Positions 26,703-36,099 of a DNA stretch of 64,000 bases are shown piece after piece (the first letter of the stretch is position 1; every line of letters begins with the position of its first letter). Under the pieces are notes generated by a model. It ran no database searches. It worked only from the letters and a program-made list of their open reading frames with translations, and was not told the origin of the DNA. The position numbers were made by a program, and so were the translations under genes. The DNA is from Spirochaetota bacterium (lineage in GTDB: Bacteria; Spirochaetota; Spirochaetia; Treponematales; UBA12059): the NCBI GenBank assembly GCA_018262985.1, contig JADFDI010000009.1, positions 1 through 64,000 of the forward strand, written 5' to 3'.

Positions 26703-27542
26703 TTGACGGCGCGCGAGCTGCTCGTCGAGCGCGAGAAGGAGCTGGCCTGCATCCACGCCATCTGCCTGCTCGCCGCCGAGGCGCCGGAACCAGACGCGGC
26801 GGCCGCAGGCATCGCCCGCGCGCTGCGCCGGGCGACCCGGCATCCCGATTCCGCCTCGTGCGCCGTGGAATTCGTCAGTGCCGCCGGCGTCCGGCACGCC
26901 GCGCTCGAAGGCGCGCCTTCCGGCGGGTCCCTTCCCTTCGCCCGGCTCGAGGCCGGGCTGCCCGACGATCCGGGTCTGGGCTGGACGGGCGGTATCCGGC
27001 TCGGCTACCTCGAGCCGGACCTCGTCTTCCTGCCCCAGGAAAAGGCCCTGCTCGACTCGGTGCTGGCGGTGAGCGCCTCCATGCTCCGGACCTCCGACCT
27101 CATAGCGCGCCTCCGCGCGGCGTCGAAGGACCTCGAATCCAAGAACGCCGCGCTCCGGGAGATACTCTCCATGCTCGAAGAGGAGCGCCGGGCGGTCGCC
27201 GAAGCGTTCAGGCGGCGCCTCTCGGCCGAGCTCCTGCCGCTCGCCGAGCGCGCCCGCGACCTTTCGCTGTCCGAGGAGCGCCGCTCGGAGTACCTCGGGA
27301 TCCTCGTCGCGGAGCTCGCCCGCGATTCGGACGGTTCGGCCGGCGCGGCGGATCCGGCCTTGAGCCCGCGGGAGCGCGAGATAGCGGTGCAGGTGAGGAA
27401 CGGCAGGACCAGCAAGGAGATCGCCGCCTTGCTCGGCATCGCCGAGGCCACCGTGGAGCGCCACCGCCACAACATCCGGCGCAAGTTGCGCGTGCGGGAA
27501 CGCGGCGCGAACCTCGCCGGGCTACTCGCCGCCGGAACCTGA
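26703..27542 (+). CDS. LuxR-type transcriptional regulator
   Basis: The protein has 279 residues. The N-terminal 125 look GAF-like, then a coiled-coil segment (about 130-170, rich in E, R and K) leads to a C-terminal LuxR helix-turn-helix, LSPREREIAVQVRNGRTSKEI then VERHRHNIRRKL. TTG at 26,703 is the only reasonable start; no clear ribosome binding site is visible. It probably controls neighbouring genes. The signal is unknown. Confidence 0.83.
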   Translation: MTARELLVEREKELACIHAICLLAAEAPEPDAAAAGIARALRRATRHPDSASCAVEFVSAAGVRHAALEGAPSGGSLPFARLEAGLPDDPGLGWTGGIRLGYLEPDLVFLPQEKALLDSVLAVSASMLRTSDLIARLRAASKDLESKNAALREILSMLEEERRAVAEAFRRRLSAELLPLAERARDLSLSEERRSEYLGILVAELARDSDGSAGAADPALSPREREIAVQVRNGRTSKEIAALLGIAEATVERHRHNIRRKLRVRERGANLAGLLAAGT

Positions 27543-27735
27543 TCGAGCTGATCGCCGGCCCGGCGGAAGATCGGGCGGAGGATGGGGCGCCCCCGCGTCC
27601 TTGCGCACATCCGGCTCTGGCTTCACCTGACATGTAGTCGGATATACATGTTTCGTACAAGTAAACTGGGAGTGGTTCCTCCCCGCGTTTGCCGTCATGG
27701 TCGGGTGCCGGACGACGGTGCGGGGGGAGGGGGCG
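27543..27735. promoter_or_regulatory. Intergenic region with inverted repeat
   Basis: Inverted 7-bp arms ACATGTA (27,630-27,636) and TACATGT (27,645-27,651) with an 8-base spacer lie in a locally AT-rich stretch, followed by TAAACT (27,662-27,667) as a possible -10. They could bind the LuxR-type regulator upstream and control the FemAB-like gene. No gene was found here. Confidence 0.45.
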
Positions 27736-28911
27736 ATGGAAGCGGCGGGCGCGTGCCCGGTCGGAAGGGATCGGAACCACGGATACTCACGGTCGTCGCG
27801 GCGCGCCGCGACGGGCCGCGACGACTCGGGCGCGGAGGGGCTCCCCGGTCGGGCCGGCGGCATCCGCGGGATCGGGGGAGGCGAGGCGCGCCTCGCGATC
27901 CCCGTGCGCGGGGCGGCGCCTTCCGGCCTCTACTCCCATCCGGCCTGGGTGGCGTGGAAGGAGCGGCGCGGCTGGCGGGCCCTCGACGCCGGCATCGGCG
28001 TACCGGTGCTCGCGCGCCAGCTCGGCGAGGGAATTTCGATGGCCCAGGTCGTCGCGCCCTTCGCGTCCGGCGCCGCCCCCGACCGCGGGGAGGAGCGCGG
28101 CGCCGCCCTCGAGGAGCTATCGCTCGAGGCGGCGCGTCGCGTCGGCCCCGACTGCGCCTTCATCCGCTGGGACCTCATGGCGCCCGCCTGGACCGACGAC
28201 TCCGGCTTCCCGCTCGCCGCCTGGGTGGAGGAGCTCCGCATGAACGCCCCGACCCGCCACCGCGCCCTCAGGAAGGCCGGCCGGGAGGGGACGGCGCTCG
28301 ACACCATGGTGGTCGACCTTTCGGGCGGCCCCGACGCGGTCCGCTCGCGCATGGAGCCGCGCGCCCGCCACTCGGTCGCGGCGGCCGCGCGACGCGGCAC
28401 CCTCGTGCGGAGGCTCGGAACCGGCGGGCTCGGGCGCTTCCACGCGCTCTACCGCGAGACCGCGGCGCGCCGCGGCTTCGAGGCCCATCCGGAGGAAGCC
28501 TTCGCCTCGCTGTTCGAGGAGGCGCGGCGGCACGATCTCGCCCTCGAGCTCTACCTGGCGGAGTCGGGCGGCGCTGACGCGGCCGCGGCGGTCTTCGCGC
28601 GCCACGGCGGGGAAGCCTGGTACCTTTTCGCCGCCTCGTCGCTCGAGCTCCGCGAGGCGAACGGCCCGAGCGCCATCCTCGACCGGGCGCTCGCGGACGC
28701 CTCGGAAGCCGGCGCCGCGCGCATGGACCTGCTCGGCGTGGCGCCGGAAGGCGCGCGTTCGCACCCCCTCGCGGGACTATCCCGCTTCAAGGCCTCGTTC
28801 GGAGGCGCCCGGATGCGGAGGGCGGGCGCGTGGGACTGGGTGCTCGACCACGACGCGTACTGGCGCTGGTCCCAGTTCGAGGCCTCGCCGGCCGCGCCTA
28901 GCGCCCCCTGA
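27736..28911 (+). CDS. FemAB/GNAT-like acyltransferase
   Basis: The protein has 391 residues with the two-lobed GNAT layout of FemAB and peptidoglycan-bridge ligases: LYSHPAWVAWKERRGW near the N terminus, CAFIRWDLM, RHRALRKAGREG, FHALYRETAARRGF, then AWYLFAASS and SHPLAGLSRFKASFGG near the C terminus. It probably transfers an amino acid or acyl group to cell-wall or surface precursors. ATG at 27,736 with GGGGGAGG upstream is preferred to 27,697. The gene ends inside the opposing decarboxylase by 14 bases. Confidence 0.72.
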   Translation: MEAAGACPVGRDRNHGYSRSSRRAATGRDDSGAEGLPGRAGGIRGIGGGEARLAIPVRGAAPSGLYSHPAWVAWKERRGWRALDAGIGVPVLARQLGEGISMAQVVAPFASGAAPDRGEERGAALEELSLEAARRVGPDCAFIRWDLMAPAWTDDSGFPLAAWVEELRMNAPTRHRALRKAGREGTALDTMVVDLSGGPDAVRSRMEPRARHSVAAAARRGTLVRRLGTGGLGRFHALYRETAARRGFEAHPEEAFASLFEEARRHDLALELYLAESGGADAAAAVFARHGGEAWYLFAASSLELREANGPSAILDRALADASEAGAARMDLLGVAPEGARSHPLAGLSRFKASFGGARMRRAGAWDWVLDHDAYWRWSQFEASPAAPSAP

Positions 28912-31177
28912 CCGCGAGCGTCGTGAAGCGGCGCCGGCCCGAGGCGTCGGGCGGCGTACGCTCGACGCCGTGGATCTCGCTCTCGTAGCCCGGGAAGGCG
29001 TCCTCGAACTCCTCGCGGGCGAGGAGGTAGTCGACGACGGCGCGCGAGGAGGCGTCGAGGCGTTCGCCTCCCATGACGAGCGGGATGCCCGGAGGGTAGG
29101 GCGCCACCATGATCGCCGCGGTCCGCGGCGAGCGGACGGGATCGAGCTCCGAGAGGACGACGGTCTCGACCTCGCCGCGGACGATGGCGCGGTGCGCGTC
29201 CGCCGGGATCAGGTCGCGCTCCGGGACCGCGAGCGAGGCCGCGGCCAGTTTCTCCATGAGGCCGAGCGACCTGACGGCGCGGTGCATCTCGAGACCGTGG
29301 TCGCGGAGGCCCTGGCCCGCGTAGCGCCCCGGGTGCGCGCGGACGAGCTCGGGGAAGACGGTTTCAAGCGGGGCGTTCGCCTTCCAGAGCTCGCGGAAGC
29401 GGAAGAGCTCCGCGAGGAGCGTGCCCTGCTTTCCCTTCGTCGTGCCGAGCGAGTTGAGGATGAGCCACGAGTAGTAGTCGGTCTTCTCGCAGACCACGCC
29501 GCGCTCGCCGAGCCGGCGCGCCACGATGGCCGCGGGCACCCCTTCCTCGCTCCAGGCGCCCGAGGCGTCGAGGCCGGGGCAGAGGAAGGTGAGCTTGATC
29601 GGATCGAGCATGGCGAACGGCTCGGGGTAGGCCCCGCGGGGGAAGCCGTGCCACGCGTCGCCCGGGACGAGGGTCCAGGCGCCGGGGTCCGCCATGAGCT
29701 CGCCCGTCGTCGAGTCGGGCAGGGAGGGCGGCTGCCACAGGTCGAAGAACCAGTCGCCTTCGGCCTTCTCCTCGCGCGCGATGCGCGCCACCTTGCGCCG
29801 GAGCTCGATCGCTTCCTCGAGGGTGTCCGACTGCGCGACGAAGCCGTTGTCGTGCATCATCTTGGTCGCCACCTCGAGCGAGGCGACCATGGCGTACTGC
29901 GGCGAGGTGGAGCCGTGCATCATGTAGGTCTCGTTGAAGCGGCGGTGGAAATCCTCGCGGGCCTCCGCGGAGGCGCGGACGCCCTCGGGGAAGCGCACGT
30001 GGATCATCGAGGCCTGCGAGAGCGCCGTGAGCAGCTTGTGCGTCGAGTGCGTCGCGAAGACGAGGCGCTCCCCGCCCTCGAGCGACATGGCGTAGCGGCC
30101 GCGGTACAACGGGTGGAAGGCGGCGTAGGCGAACCAGGCCTCGTCGAAGTGGAGCGCCGCGGCGCCGGCGAGCTTCCGCGCCGCGTGCTCGACGTCGTAG
30201 CAGATGCCGTCGTAGGTCGAGTTCGTGAGCGCGGCCATGGCCCAGCGCCCGGACGGATCGACCGAGCCGAAATCGGCCGGTCCGATGATGCCGAGCGCGT
30301 TGCGCACTGGCCGGAGGTACTCCGGCGTCGCGCCCGTGGCGACCATGGCGTGCGAGAGCGACTTGTGGCAGTTGCGGTCCAGCAGGCACGCGTCGCCGCG
30401 GCCGACCGTCGCCCGCCAGACCACCTGGTTGCCGGCGGAGGTGCCGTTGAGCACGTAGTAGCTGCGGTCGGCGCCGAACACGCGCGCGGAGAAGCGCTCG
30501 GCCTCGCCCGCCACGCCCGAATGGTCGAGCAGCGAGCCCAATTCCGGCACCGAGATGGAGAGGTCGGCGCGCAGCATGTTCTCGCCGAAGAATTTGTGGA
30601 AGGCCGTGCCGGACGGGCTTTTCAGGAAGCCCTGGCCGCCCATGTGGCCGGGGGTGTGCCAGGCGAAGTTGTACTCGTGCACGTAGTCGACGAGGGTCTC
30701 GAAGAAGGGCGGCAGCACCTCGGCCGCGTATTCGCCGACCGCGCGCTCGATGCGGCCCGCGTTGAAGCGCGGCGTGTCGGTCAGCTTCCACGCGACGCCC
30801 GAGACGCGTTCGAGCGCCCGGTTCGGGATGCCCTCCACCGAGGAACGGTCGGAGATGACGAGGACGGGGATGTTCGCGTTGCGCGAACGGAGGTACTCGA
30901 CGAAGCGGGTGGCCGCGTCGCCGGGGCCTGCCTCCTCCTCGGCGCGGCTCGAACGGCCGCCGTTCCGGGTCTCCCAGTCGACGACGACCGCGCCGAGGTC
31001 CTCGCGCGAGTACACGACGTCGCGCGCGTCGCCGAAGGCCGTGGCGAAGAGCGACGAGTAGCCGTCGGCGGCGAGCACCTCGACGATCTCCCTGAGCCAG
31101 GCGCCCTCGTCCGTCTGCTTCTGCAGCTGGTCCGAGACGAAGAGCACCGGCCACGAACGCTTGCCGATCGAATTCAT
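28898..31177 (-). CDS. Orn/Lys/Arg decarboxylase, PLP-dependent
   Basis: The 759-residue protein has the wing domain (1-130), then HTPGHMGGQGFLKSP, LNGTSAGNQVVWRA, HFDEAWFAYAAFHPLY and STHKLLTALSQ, whose Lys binds PLP. This is the fold type I inducible family (AdiA, CadA, SpeC). The substrate cannot be set from sequence; arginine is a fair guess. GGAGG precedes the ATG. The 84-base gap to the next gene on that strand holds TTGACG and the palindrome CTCCGCAGTGCGGAG just before the ribosome binding site. Confidence 0.93.
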   Translation of the reverse strand: MNSIGKRSWPVLFVSDQLQKQTDEGAWLREIVEVLAADGYSSLFATAFGDARDVVYSREDLGAVVVDWETRNGGRSSRAEEEAGPGDAATRFVEYLRSRNANIPVLVISDRSSVEGIPNRALERVSGVAWKLTDTPRFNAGRIERAVGEYAAEVLPPFFETLVDYVHEYNFAWHTPGHMGGQGFLKSPSGTAFHKFFGENMLRADLSISVPELGSLLDHSGVAGEAERFSARVFGADRSYYVLNGTSAGNQVVWRATVGRGDACLLDRNCHKSLSHAMVATGATPEYLRPVRNALGIIGPADFGSVDPSGRWAMAALTNSTYDGICYDVEHAARKLAGAAALHFDEAWFAYAAFHPLYRGRYAMSLEGGERLVFATHSTHKLLTALSQASMIHVRFPEGVRASAEAREDFHRRFNETYMMHGSTSPQYAMVASLEVATKMMHDNGFVAQSDTLEEAIELRRKVARIAREEKAEGDWFFDLWQPPSLPDSTTGELMADPGAWTLVPGDAWHGFPRGAYPEPFAMLDPIKLTFLCPGLDASGAWSEEGVPAAIVARRLGERGVVCEKTDYYSWLILNSLGTTKGKQGTLLAELFRFRELWKANAPLETVFPELVRAHPGRYAGQGLRDHGLEMHRAVRSLGLMEKLAAASLAVPERDLIPADAHRAIVRGEVETVVLSELDPVRSPRTAAIMVAPYPPGIPLVMGGERLDASSRAVVDYLLAREEFEDAFPGYESEIHGVERTPPDASGRRRFTTLAVRGR

Positions 31178-31261
31178 GGAACCTCCGCACTGCGGAGAGT
31201 CTCGGGGCGGAGGCGGCGCCGCGTCAAGCGCCCGCGCGGGACGGCGTCCACCCCGTCGCCG

Positions 31262-31891
31262 CTAGGGCTTGCCCGCCGCCTGCAGTTTCGCGGCGGCGAG
31301 CTCCAGCCTGCGCCGCTCGGGGGCGGACAGCTTCCCTTCCCCGAGGAGCCACGCGACCATGTCGAGCGCCTGGTTCCGGGGTACCCGCGCGTCGCCGCCC
31401 TTCTCGAAGATGGCGATCAAGGCTTCCCGGTCGCCCGGCAGGTACGACCCGACGCCGAACACGGCCGGCAGCCGCGAGTGGAAGGAGTAGCGGAGGAAGC
31501 GGAGCTCGAGCGAGTCCGGCGCCGCCTCGACGAGTCCCCGCCATTGCTCGAGCGCGGCGTTGACCCGGTTGAATTTCACGAGCAGGTTCGGGTCGTGCTT
31601 GCCGACTAAGCCCTCGAGCGAGGCCCGGTAGGCGCGGGCGACGAGGGGCCAGGAGCGGCGCTCGGGGCCGAAGCGGGCCGCCAGGGCCGCGATGGCGGAT
31701 TCCGTCGCCGCGAGCGAGTCGACCGCCCGGTAGAACGAGGAGCGGACGAGCTCGAGCGCGTCCGGAGCGAAGCCCGCGTAGGGATCGACGGTCTGGGCCA
31801 TGGCGGCCTCCTTGGACGGGGCGAGGATGAGGACGAAGGCGGCGATGAGCGCCGCGGGGCGAAGGCCGCGTCGCGACGAGCCGGGCGTCAT
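31262..31891 (-). CDS. Secreted protein of unknown function, end of mevalonate array
   Basis: The 209-residue protein has a signal peptide (residues about 1-32, ending AMAQ), then an all-helical domain with the pattern YRAVDSLAATESAI, PLVARAYRASLEGLVGKHDP and FLRYSFHSRLPAVFGVGSYLPGDR. I do not recognise the family. It overlaps the mvk stop by 4 nt (ATGA), so it is co-expressed with isoprenoid genes. No obvious catalytic motif is seen. A periplasmic role related to pigment or lipid carriers is possible. Confidence 0.75.
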   Translation of the reverse strand: MTPGSSRRGLRPAALIAAFVLILAPSKEAAMAQTVDPYAGFAPDALELVRSSFYRAVDSLAATESAIAALAARFGPERRSWPLVARAYRASLEGLVGKHDPNLLVKFNRVNAALEQWRGLVEAAPDSLELRFLRYSFHSRLPAVFGVGSYLPGDREALIAIFEKGGDARVPRNQALDMVAWLLGEGKLSAPERRRLELAAAKLQAAGKP

Positions 31892-32835
31892 GGTCGGAGG
31901 ACCTCCGGTCCGAAGGGAAGGGAGAGGCCGAGCTTCGCCGCCGCGGCCCGCACGGCTTCCGCGACGCGCCCGGCGTCCGCGCGGTTTTTCGCGGCGAGCC
32001 AGAAGGCGCCTCCCGCCCCGCCGCCCGAGAGCTTGCCGCCCGTCGCGCCGGCGGCCTCGCCCGCGCCGATCAAGGCGTCGAGCTCCGGGGTTGAGAGGCC
32101 GAGGCCGCCGAGCCTCTCCTGGGCGCGGCGGGCCAGCTGGCCGATCCGCGCGGCGAGCGCGGCGTCCCAGGGGCCGTTCCGCAGGGCGAGCCAGGCTTCG
32201 TCCGACAGGTCCCCGAGCGCCTCGATTGCCGCGAGGGCGCGGGCCTCGCCCGCCTTGACGGCCCGCCCGACGGCGGCCACCGAGGCCTTGCAGGAGGCCA
32301 CGCGCGGCGCCGCGGCCACCACGAGGACGGGGCCGGGACGTTCGAGCGTCTCGACGCCCGGCGGAAAGGCCGGGCGCGGCTCGATCCGGCGGAAGCCGCC
32401 GAGCAGGGCGAGGCCCGTGTCGACGCCGGAGGGGTTCCCGTGGAAGGCGCGCTCCGCCGCGTTGGCGGCGGCCCAGAGCTCTTCGATGGACGCGGGTCGG
32501 CCGGCGACCGCTCGGGCTGCGCCCGCCGCGCGCGCGAGGGCGGCGCAGAGCGCGCCGGAGGAGCCGAAGCCCGCCTCCGGGGGTATGTTCCCGTCGGCCT
32601 CGACGAGTCCGCCGCGCTCCGGCAGGGCTAGCGCCTCGGCCACGGCCGCGAAGGCCTTCGCCACGTCGGCCTCGTAGCCGGCGGGCGCGCGCGCTTCGAG
32701 GCTCCCGGAGCCGGGGATCCAGCGCGCCTTGATGGACCGGCCCGGAAGCGCGAAGGCGACGGCCGCGCGGCCGTGCACCACGGCGTGCTCGCCGAAGAGG
32801 ATGAGCTTCGCGAAGCCCTCGCCTAGGTACGCCAC
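31888..32835 (-). CDS. mvk: Mevalonate kinase
   Basis: The 315-residue GHMP kinase phosphorylates mevalonate to 5-phosphomevalonate. Motifs are LFGEHAVVHGRAAVA (residues 13-27), PPEAGFGSSGALCAALA (ATP loop, about 93) and GKLSGGGAGGAFW near the C terminus. The GTG start overlaps the phosphomevalonate kinase end by 13 bases. Length is typical for the family. Confidence 0.93.
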   Translation of the reverse strand: MAYLGEGFAKLILFGEHAVVHGRAAVAFALPGRSIKARWIPGSGSLEARAPAGYEADVAKAFAAVAEALALPERGGLVEADGNIPPEAGFGSSGALCAALARAAGAARAVAGRPASIEELWAAANAAERAFHGNPSGVDTGLALLGGFRRIEPRPAFPPGVETLERPGPVLVVAAAPRVASCKASVAAVGRAVKAGEARALAAIEALGDLSDEAWLALRNGPWDAALAARIGQLARRAQERLGGLGLSTPELDALIGAGEAAGATGGKLSGGGAGGAFWLAAKNRADAGRVAEAVRAAAAKLGLSLPFGPEVLRP

Positions 32836-33767
32836 GCGGGACCTCCCGCGGGGACGACGCGCCCGAGGCCCGGGGGGACGTCGCGGGCGCCCGGCGGGAA
32901 GAAGGCCAGGCCGAGCTCGTCGCCGGCGCCGCTCGCCTTGATGGCGGCGCTTTCGAAGCCCGGAGGCGCTTCGAGGCGGGCGGGAAAGCCGATGGCGTCG
33001 CCGATCGCGAGGCCGGCTTCCCGGGCGGGCCCGAGCCGTTCGAGGAAGGCCGCCGCGTCGGGAGCCCGCGCCAGGGACCGCACGGCGCGCTCGGAGGCCG
33101 CCAGGAGGCGTTCGGACCCCCCGGGATCGCGGTTCGTCCAGGCTTCGAAGGCGGCGACCGCCTCCGCGCTCGACACGGGAGTCTTTCCGGAGAAGACGCG
33201 ACCTTCCGGGACGGGCAGGCCGGGCAGCGGGGTCCAGCGCGGCTGCAAGCCGCCTTCGAAGAGCCCCGCGCCGCCGTGGAGCGATGCGTAAACGTCGTAG
33301 CCGGAACCCCGGCCGCCTTGGGCCGCGCGGTGTCCCGCGAGCGCCGCTTCGAGCGCGAAGGCGTCGAGGGCGCTCCCTTCGAGCCCCGCCGCCCTGCCCG
33401 CGAGCAGGCAGAAGGCCGCGGCGGCGGCGGCGCTCGAGCCGAAGCCGGCCTTGCGGCCGTCCGGGCGGGAAAAGTCCCGGCTGTCGAGCTCGAGCTCGAG
33501 CGGTCGGGGGACCGCGCCGCGCGAGCGCAGACCCGCCTCGGCCGCCTCGAGCAGCGCCCAGAGGAAACGATTCTGGCGCGCGCCGTCGTCGACGGGCGAC
33601 CAGGAGGAGCCGCCCGAACCCATGAGGACCGCGACCTTCCAGCGGGGCGAGGGCGCCGCCTCGGCGCGGAGCCGCGGCTCCACGGCGAGCGCGAGGCCGG
33701 ATCCCCCTTCGCGGAGCACGAGGTACTCGCCCGCGACGAGCAGGTTGCCGGGAACGGAGAGTTTCAT
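32823..33767 (-). CDS. Phosphomevalonate kinase
   Basis: This 314-residue GHMP kinase makes 5-diphosphomevalonate. SVPGNLLVAGEYLVL begins the protein, then GRKAGFGSSAAAAAAF (about 105-120) is the ATP loop, followed by QGGRGSGYDVYASLHGG and KASGAGDELGLAFF. The AGEYLVL and SGYDVY patterns match the bacterial ERG8-type enzyme. The ATG at 33,767 overlaps the mvaD stop; earlier codons of the frame are unrelated. Confidence 0.92.
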   Translation of the reverse strand: MKLSVPGNLLVAGEYLVLREGGSGLALAVEPRLRAEAAPSPRWKVAVLMGSGGSSWSPVDDGARQNRFLWALLEAAEAGLRSRGAVPRPLELELDSRDFSRPDGRKAGFGSSAAAAAAFCLLAGRAAGLEGSALDAFALEAALAGHRAAQGGRGSGYDVYASLHGGAGLFEGGLQPRWTPLPGLPVPEGRVFSGKTPVSSAEAVAAFEAWTNRDPGGSERLLAASERAVRSLARAPDAAAFLERLGPAREAGLAIGDAIGFPARLEAPPGFESAAIKASGAGDELGLAFFPPGARDVPPGLGRVVPAGGPAWRT

Positions 33768-34813
33768 GGCGTTCCGCTCCCCCGGTCCATCATCCCGTCG
33801 CCGGGGGCGGGGCCGAGGTCCGGGCCGGCGCCGGGTTTCGCCACGATGAGTTCGCAGCCGGGCACGGCCCCGCGGAGCGCGGCCTCCACCGCGGCGAGCT
33901 CCGGGGCCAGGCAGAACACCTTGACCTGGGGGCCCGCGTCCATGGTCTCCCAGGCGCCGATTCCGCGGGCGCGCAGGTCCGCGCAGGCCCTGATCAGCGC
34001 CACCGAGTCGGGCAGCCAGTAGAGCACGGGCGGCACGGCCGCCAGGGCGCTCGCGTGCATGCGCAGGTACGAGAGCCGCATGAGGTCGCCGAGCTTTTCC
34101 GCGTCGCGAGAGCGGAAGGCGGCGAGCGCCTCGCGCGAAACCTTGCGGGCGTCGCGCACCCAGGGGGCGTAGTAGGGCGAGCTCGTCCGGGTCAGCTCCA
34201 TGGCGCCGCGAGAGGAGTCGCGCTTCTTCTCGCGCGTCGCGAGCGCCACGACGACGCGGAAGTCCGGCCAGTAGCCAGGATCCTCGAGGGGCTCGGCGCG
34301 GCGCGCGCCCGCGGGCAGGAGGGTGAAGCCGCCGTAGACCGCGCGGGCGGCCGAGGCGGACCCGAGCCGCGCCAGTTCCGAGGCGAGGGCGTTCGCGCGG
34401 GTCCCCCCGGACCGGCCCGAGAGGGCGGCGCAGCCGAGGGCCAGCGCCGCGAAGCCCGAGGACGAGCTCGCGAGGCCCGCGGCCGACGGGAAGGAGTTCT
34501 CGCTCGACGCGGCGAAATGGAGCGGGGAGCGGAAGAGCCGGCGCGCCTCGCCGAAGAAGGGCGCGTAGCGGGCGGCGTCCTGGAGCTCGCCGCCGACCCG
34601 GACCGCGTCTCCTTCGCCCGGCGCGGCGACCCGGACGAGGGTGCGCGTGTCGAGCCCCGCGAGCGTCACCGCGAGGCTCGTGGTGGCGGGCAGGTTGCGG
34701 CCCCCCGGCTTCTTCCCCCAGTATTTCACGAGCGCGAGGCTCGGCGAGGTCCGCACCAGGACGGCGCCCGGGGTCGCGGCGCCGCTCGCGGGTTTCGGAT
34801 TGGTGCCGCTCAA
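33764..34813 (-). CDS. mvaD: Diphosphomevalonate decarboxylase
   Basis: This 349-residue enzyme converts diphosphomevalonate to isopentenyl diphosphate. Motifs are SLALVKYWGKKP (about 27-38), SFPSAAGLASSSSGFAALA (ATP loop), and ETMDAGPQVKVF, whose Asp is catalytic. The TTG start with GGAGG 6 nt upstream overlaps the mvaA stop as TTGA. The frame upstream (to 35,482) belongs to mvaA. Confidence 0.93.
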   Translation of the reverse strand: MSGTNPKPASGAATPGAVLVRTSPSLALVKYWGKKPGGRNLPATTSLAVTLAGLDTRTLVRVAAPGEGDAVRVGGELQDAARYAPFFGEARRLFRSPLHFAASSENSFPSAAGLASSSSGFAALALGCAALSGRSGGTRANALASELARLGSASAARAVYGGFTLLPAGARRAEPLEDPGYWPDFRVVVALATREKKRDSSRGAMELTRTSSPYYAPWVRDARKVSREALAAFRSRDAEKLGDLMRLSYLRMHASALAAVPPVLYWLPDSVALIRACADLRARGIGAWETMDAGPQVKVFCLAPELAAVEAALRGAVPGCELIVAKPGAGPDLGPAPGDGMMDRGSGTP

Positions 34814-36099
34814 GGCTTTCCTCCGTCCCGGGCGCGGAGCGCCGCGAGAGCCTTCGCGGCGGCTGCGGCGGTCCATTCGCCATCGGCGGCCATGAGCTCG
34901 GCGGCGCGGCGCGGCTCGTCGCCGCGGGCGCCGGCCTTGTACGCGAGCCTGGCGGCATGCAGCCTCATGTGGCCGCCCTGTATGCCGCCCGTGACGAGGG
35001 CCAGCAGGGCCGCGAAGTTCTGCGCCAGTCCCAGCGCCGCGGCGATCCGCGCCAACCCGCGCGAGTCGGGATTCCCGAGCAGGCGGAGCGCGGCCCGCGC
35101 GGCGGGGTGCAAGTCCACCGAGCCGCCGACCGTGCCGAGCGCGAGCGGCAGCTCGATGGAGCCGTGGAGGACCTCGCCTTCGGCGCGGTACGCGGTGAGC
35201 GGGCGGAGCCGGCCCGTCCTCGCTGCCCAGGTGTGGGCGGCGGCCTCGACGGCTCGGGTGTCGTTCATGGTGGCCTGCGCGAGCGCGGCGATGCCGTTCA
35301 TGACGCCCTTGTTGTGGGTGACGGCGCGGCGCGGATCGTCGACGGCCAGGTCGCAGGCCAGCGCGACGCGACGCGCGGCCTCGGCGGCGGAAAGGCCGCG
35401 CGCGAAGGGCTCGAGGGCGGCGTAGGGCAGCGCGAAGCGCGCGCGCGCGAGGCGGCGCGGCGAGTCGTTCGAGAGGATGCACATGAGGGCGCGGCCGCCC
35501 GAGAGGCGCTCCGCGACGGGGCGGGCGGCTTCGGCCGCCGTGTTGAGCAGGTTTGCGCCCATGGCGTCGCGGACGTCGACCGAGATCGCGACCGAGACCA
35601 GGCCCGTGGCGGGCAAGCGGCCCACCTCGAGGCCGCGGAAACCGCCCCCGCGCTTCTCGAGCGGGGCCTGTCCCTTCCGGACGGCCGACTCGACCTCGCG
35701 CGCGCCTTCGGCCGAGCGGAGCCTGGCTTCGCCCGCCGCGTCGACGCCCTCGAGGTAGACGTAACCCTCCATGACGCTCTCGTCCGCCTCGGTGGAAAAG
35801 CCTCCGCCGGCGGACACGATGCGCGCGGCGTGAGAGGCGGCCGCGACGACGGAGGGTTCCTCTACGGCGAGCGGGACGGAGAGCTCGCGGCCGTCGACCA
35901 GGAAGCCCGTCGCGACGCCGAGGGGCAGGGGCAGGACGCCGACGGCGTTCTCGACCATCAGGTCGGCCAGGGTGAAGGCGCCGTCCGTGGCGGCGGCCGC
36001 CGCGCGTTCGTCTTCGTCGGCGAGCAGGCGATCTTCCCAGAAGGCGCGGCGCTCCGCTGCCGGAAGCTTGCGGAAGCCGGGCGGCGGCTCCGGCCTCAC
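34810..36099 (-). CDS. mvaA: Hydroxymethylglutaryl-CoA reductase, class II
   Basis: This 429-residue enzyme reduces HMG-CoA to mevalonate. The class II signature is MVENAVGVLPLPLGVATGF (catalytic Glu, about residue 53), followed by DVRDAMGANLLNT and HNKGVMNGI, and GGIQGGHMRLHAA near the end. The GTG start forms GTGA with the stop of the prenyltransferase gene. Class II is usual for bacteria with the mevalonate route. Confidence 0.94.
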   Translation of the reverse strand: MRPEPPPGFRKLPAAERRAFWEDRLLADEDERAAAAATDGAFTLADLMVENAVGVLPLPLGVATGFLVDGRELSVPLAVEEPSVVAAASHAARIVSAGGGFSTEADESVMEGYVYLEGVDAAGEARLRSAEGAREVESAVRKGQAPLEKRGGGFRGLEVGRLPATGLVSVAISVDVRDAMGANLLNTAAEAARPVAERLSGGRALMCILSNDSPRRLARARFALPYAALEPFARGLSAAEAARRVALACDLAVDDPRRAVTHNKGVMNGIAALAQATMNDTRAVEAAAHTWAARTGRLRPLTAYRAEGEVLHGSIELPLALGTVGGSVDLHPAARAALRLLGNPDSRGLARIAAALGLAQNFAALLALVTGGIQGGHMRLHAARLAYKAGARGDEPRRAAELMAADGEWTAAAAAKALAALRARDGGKP

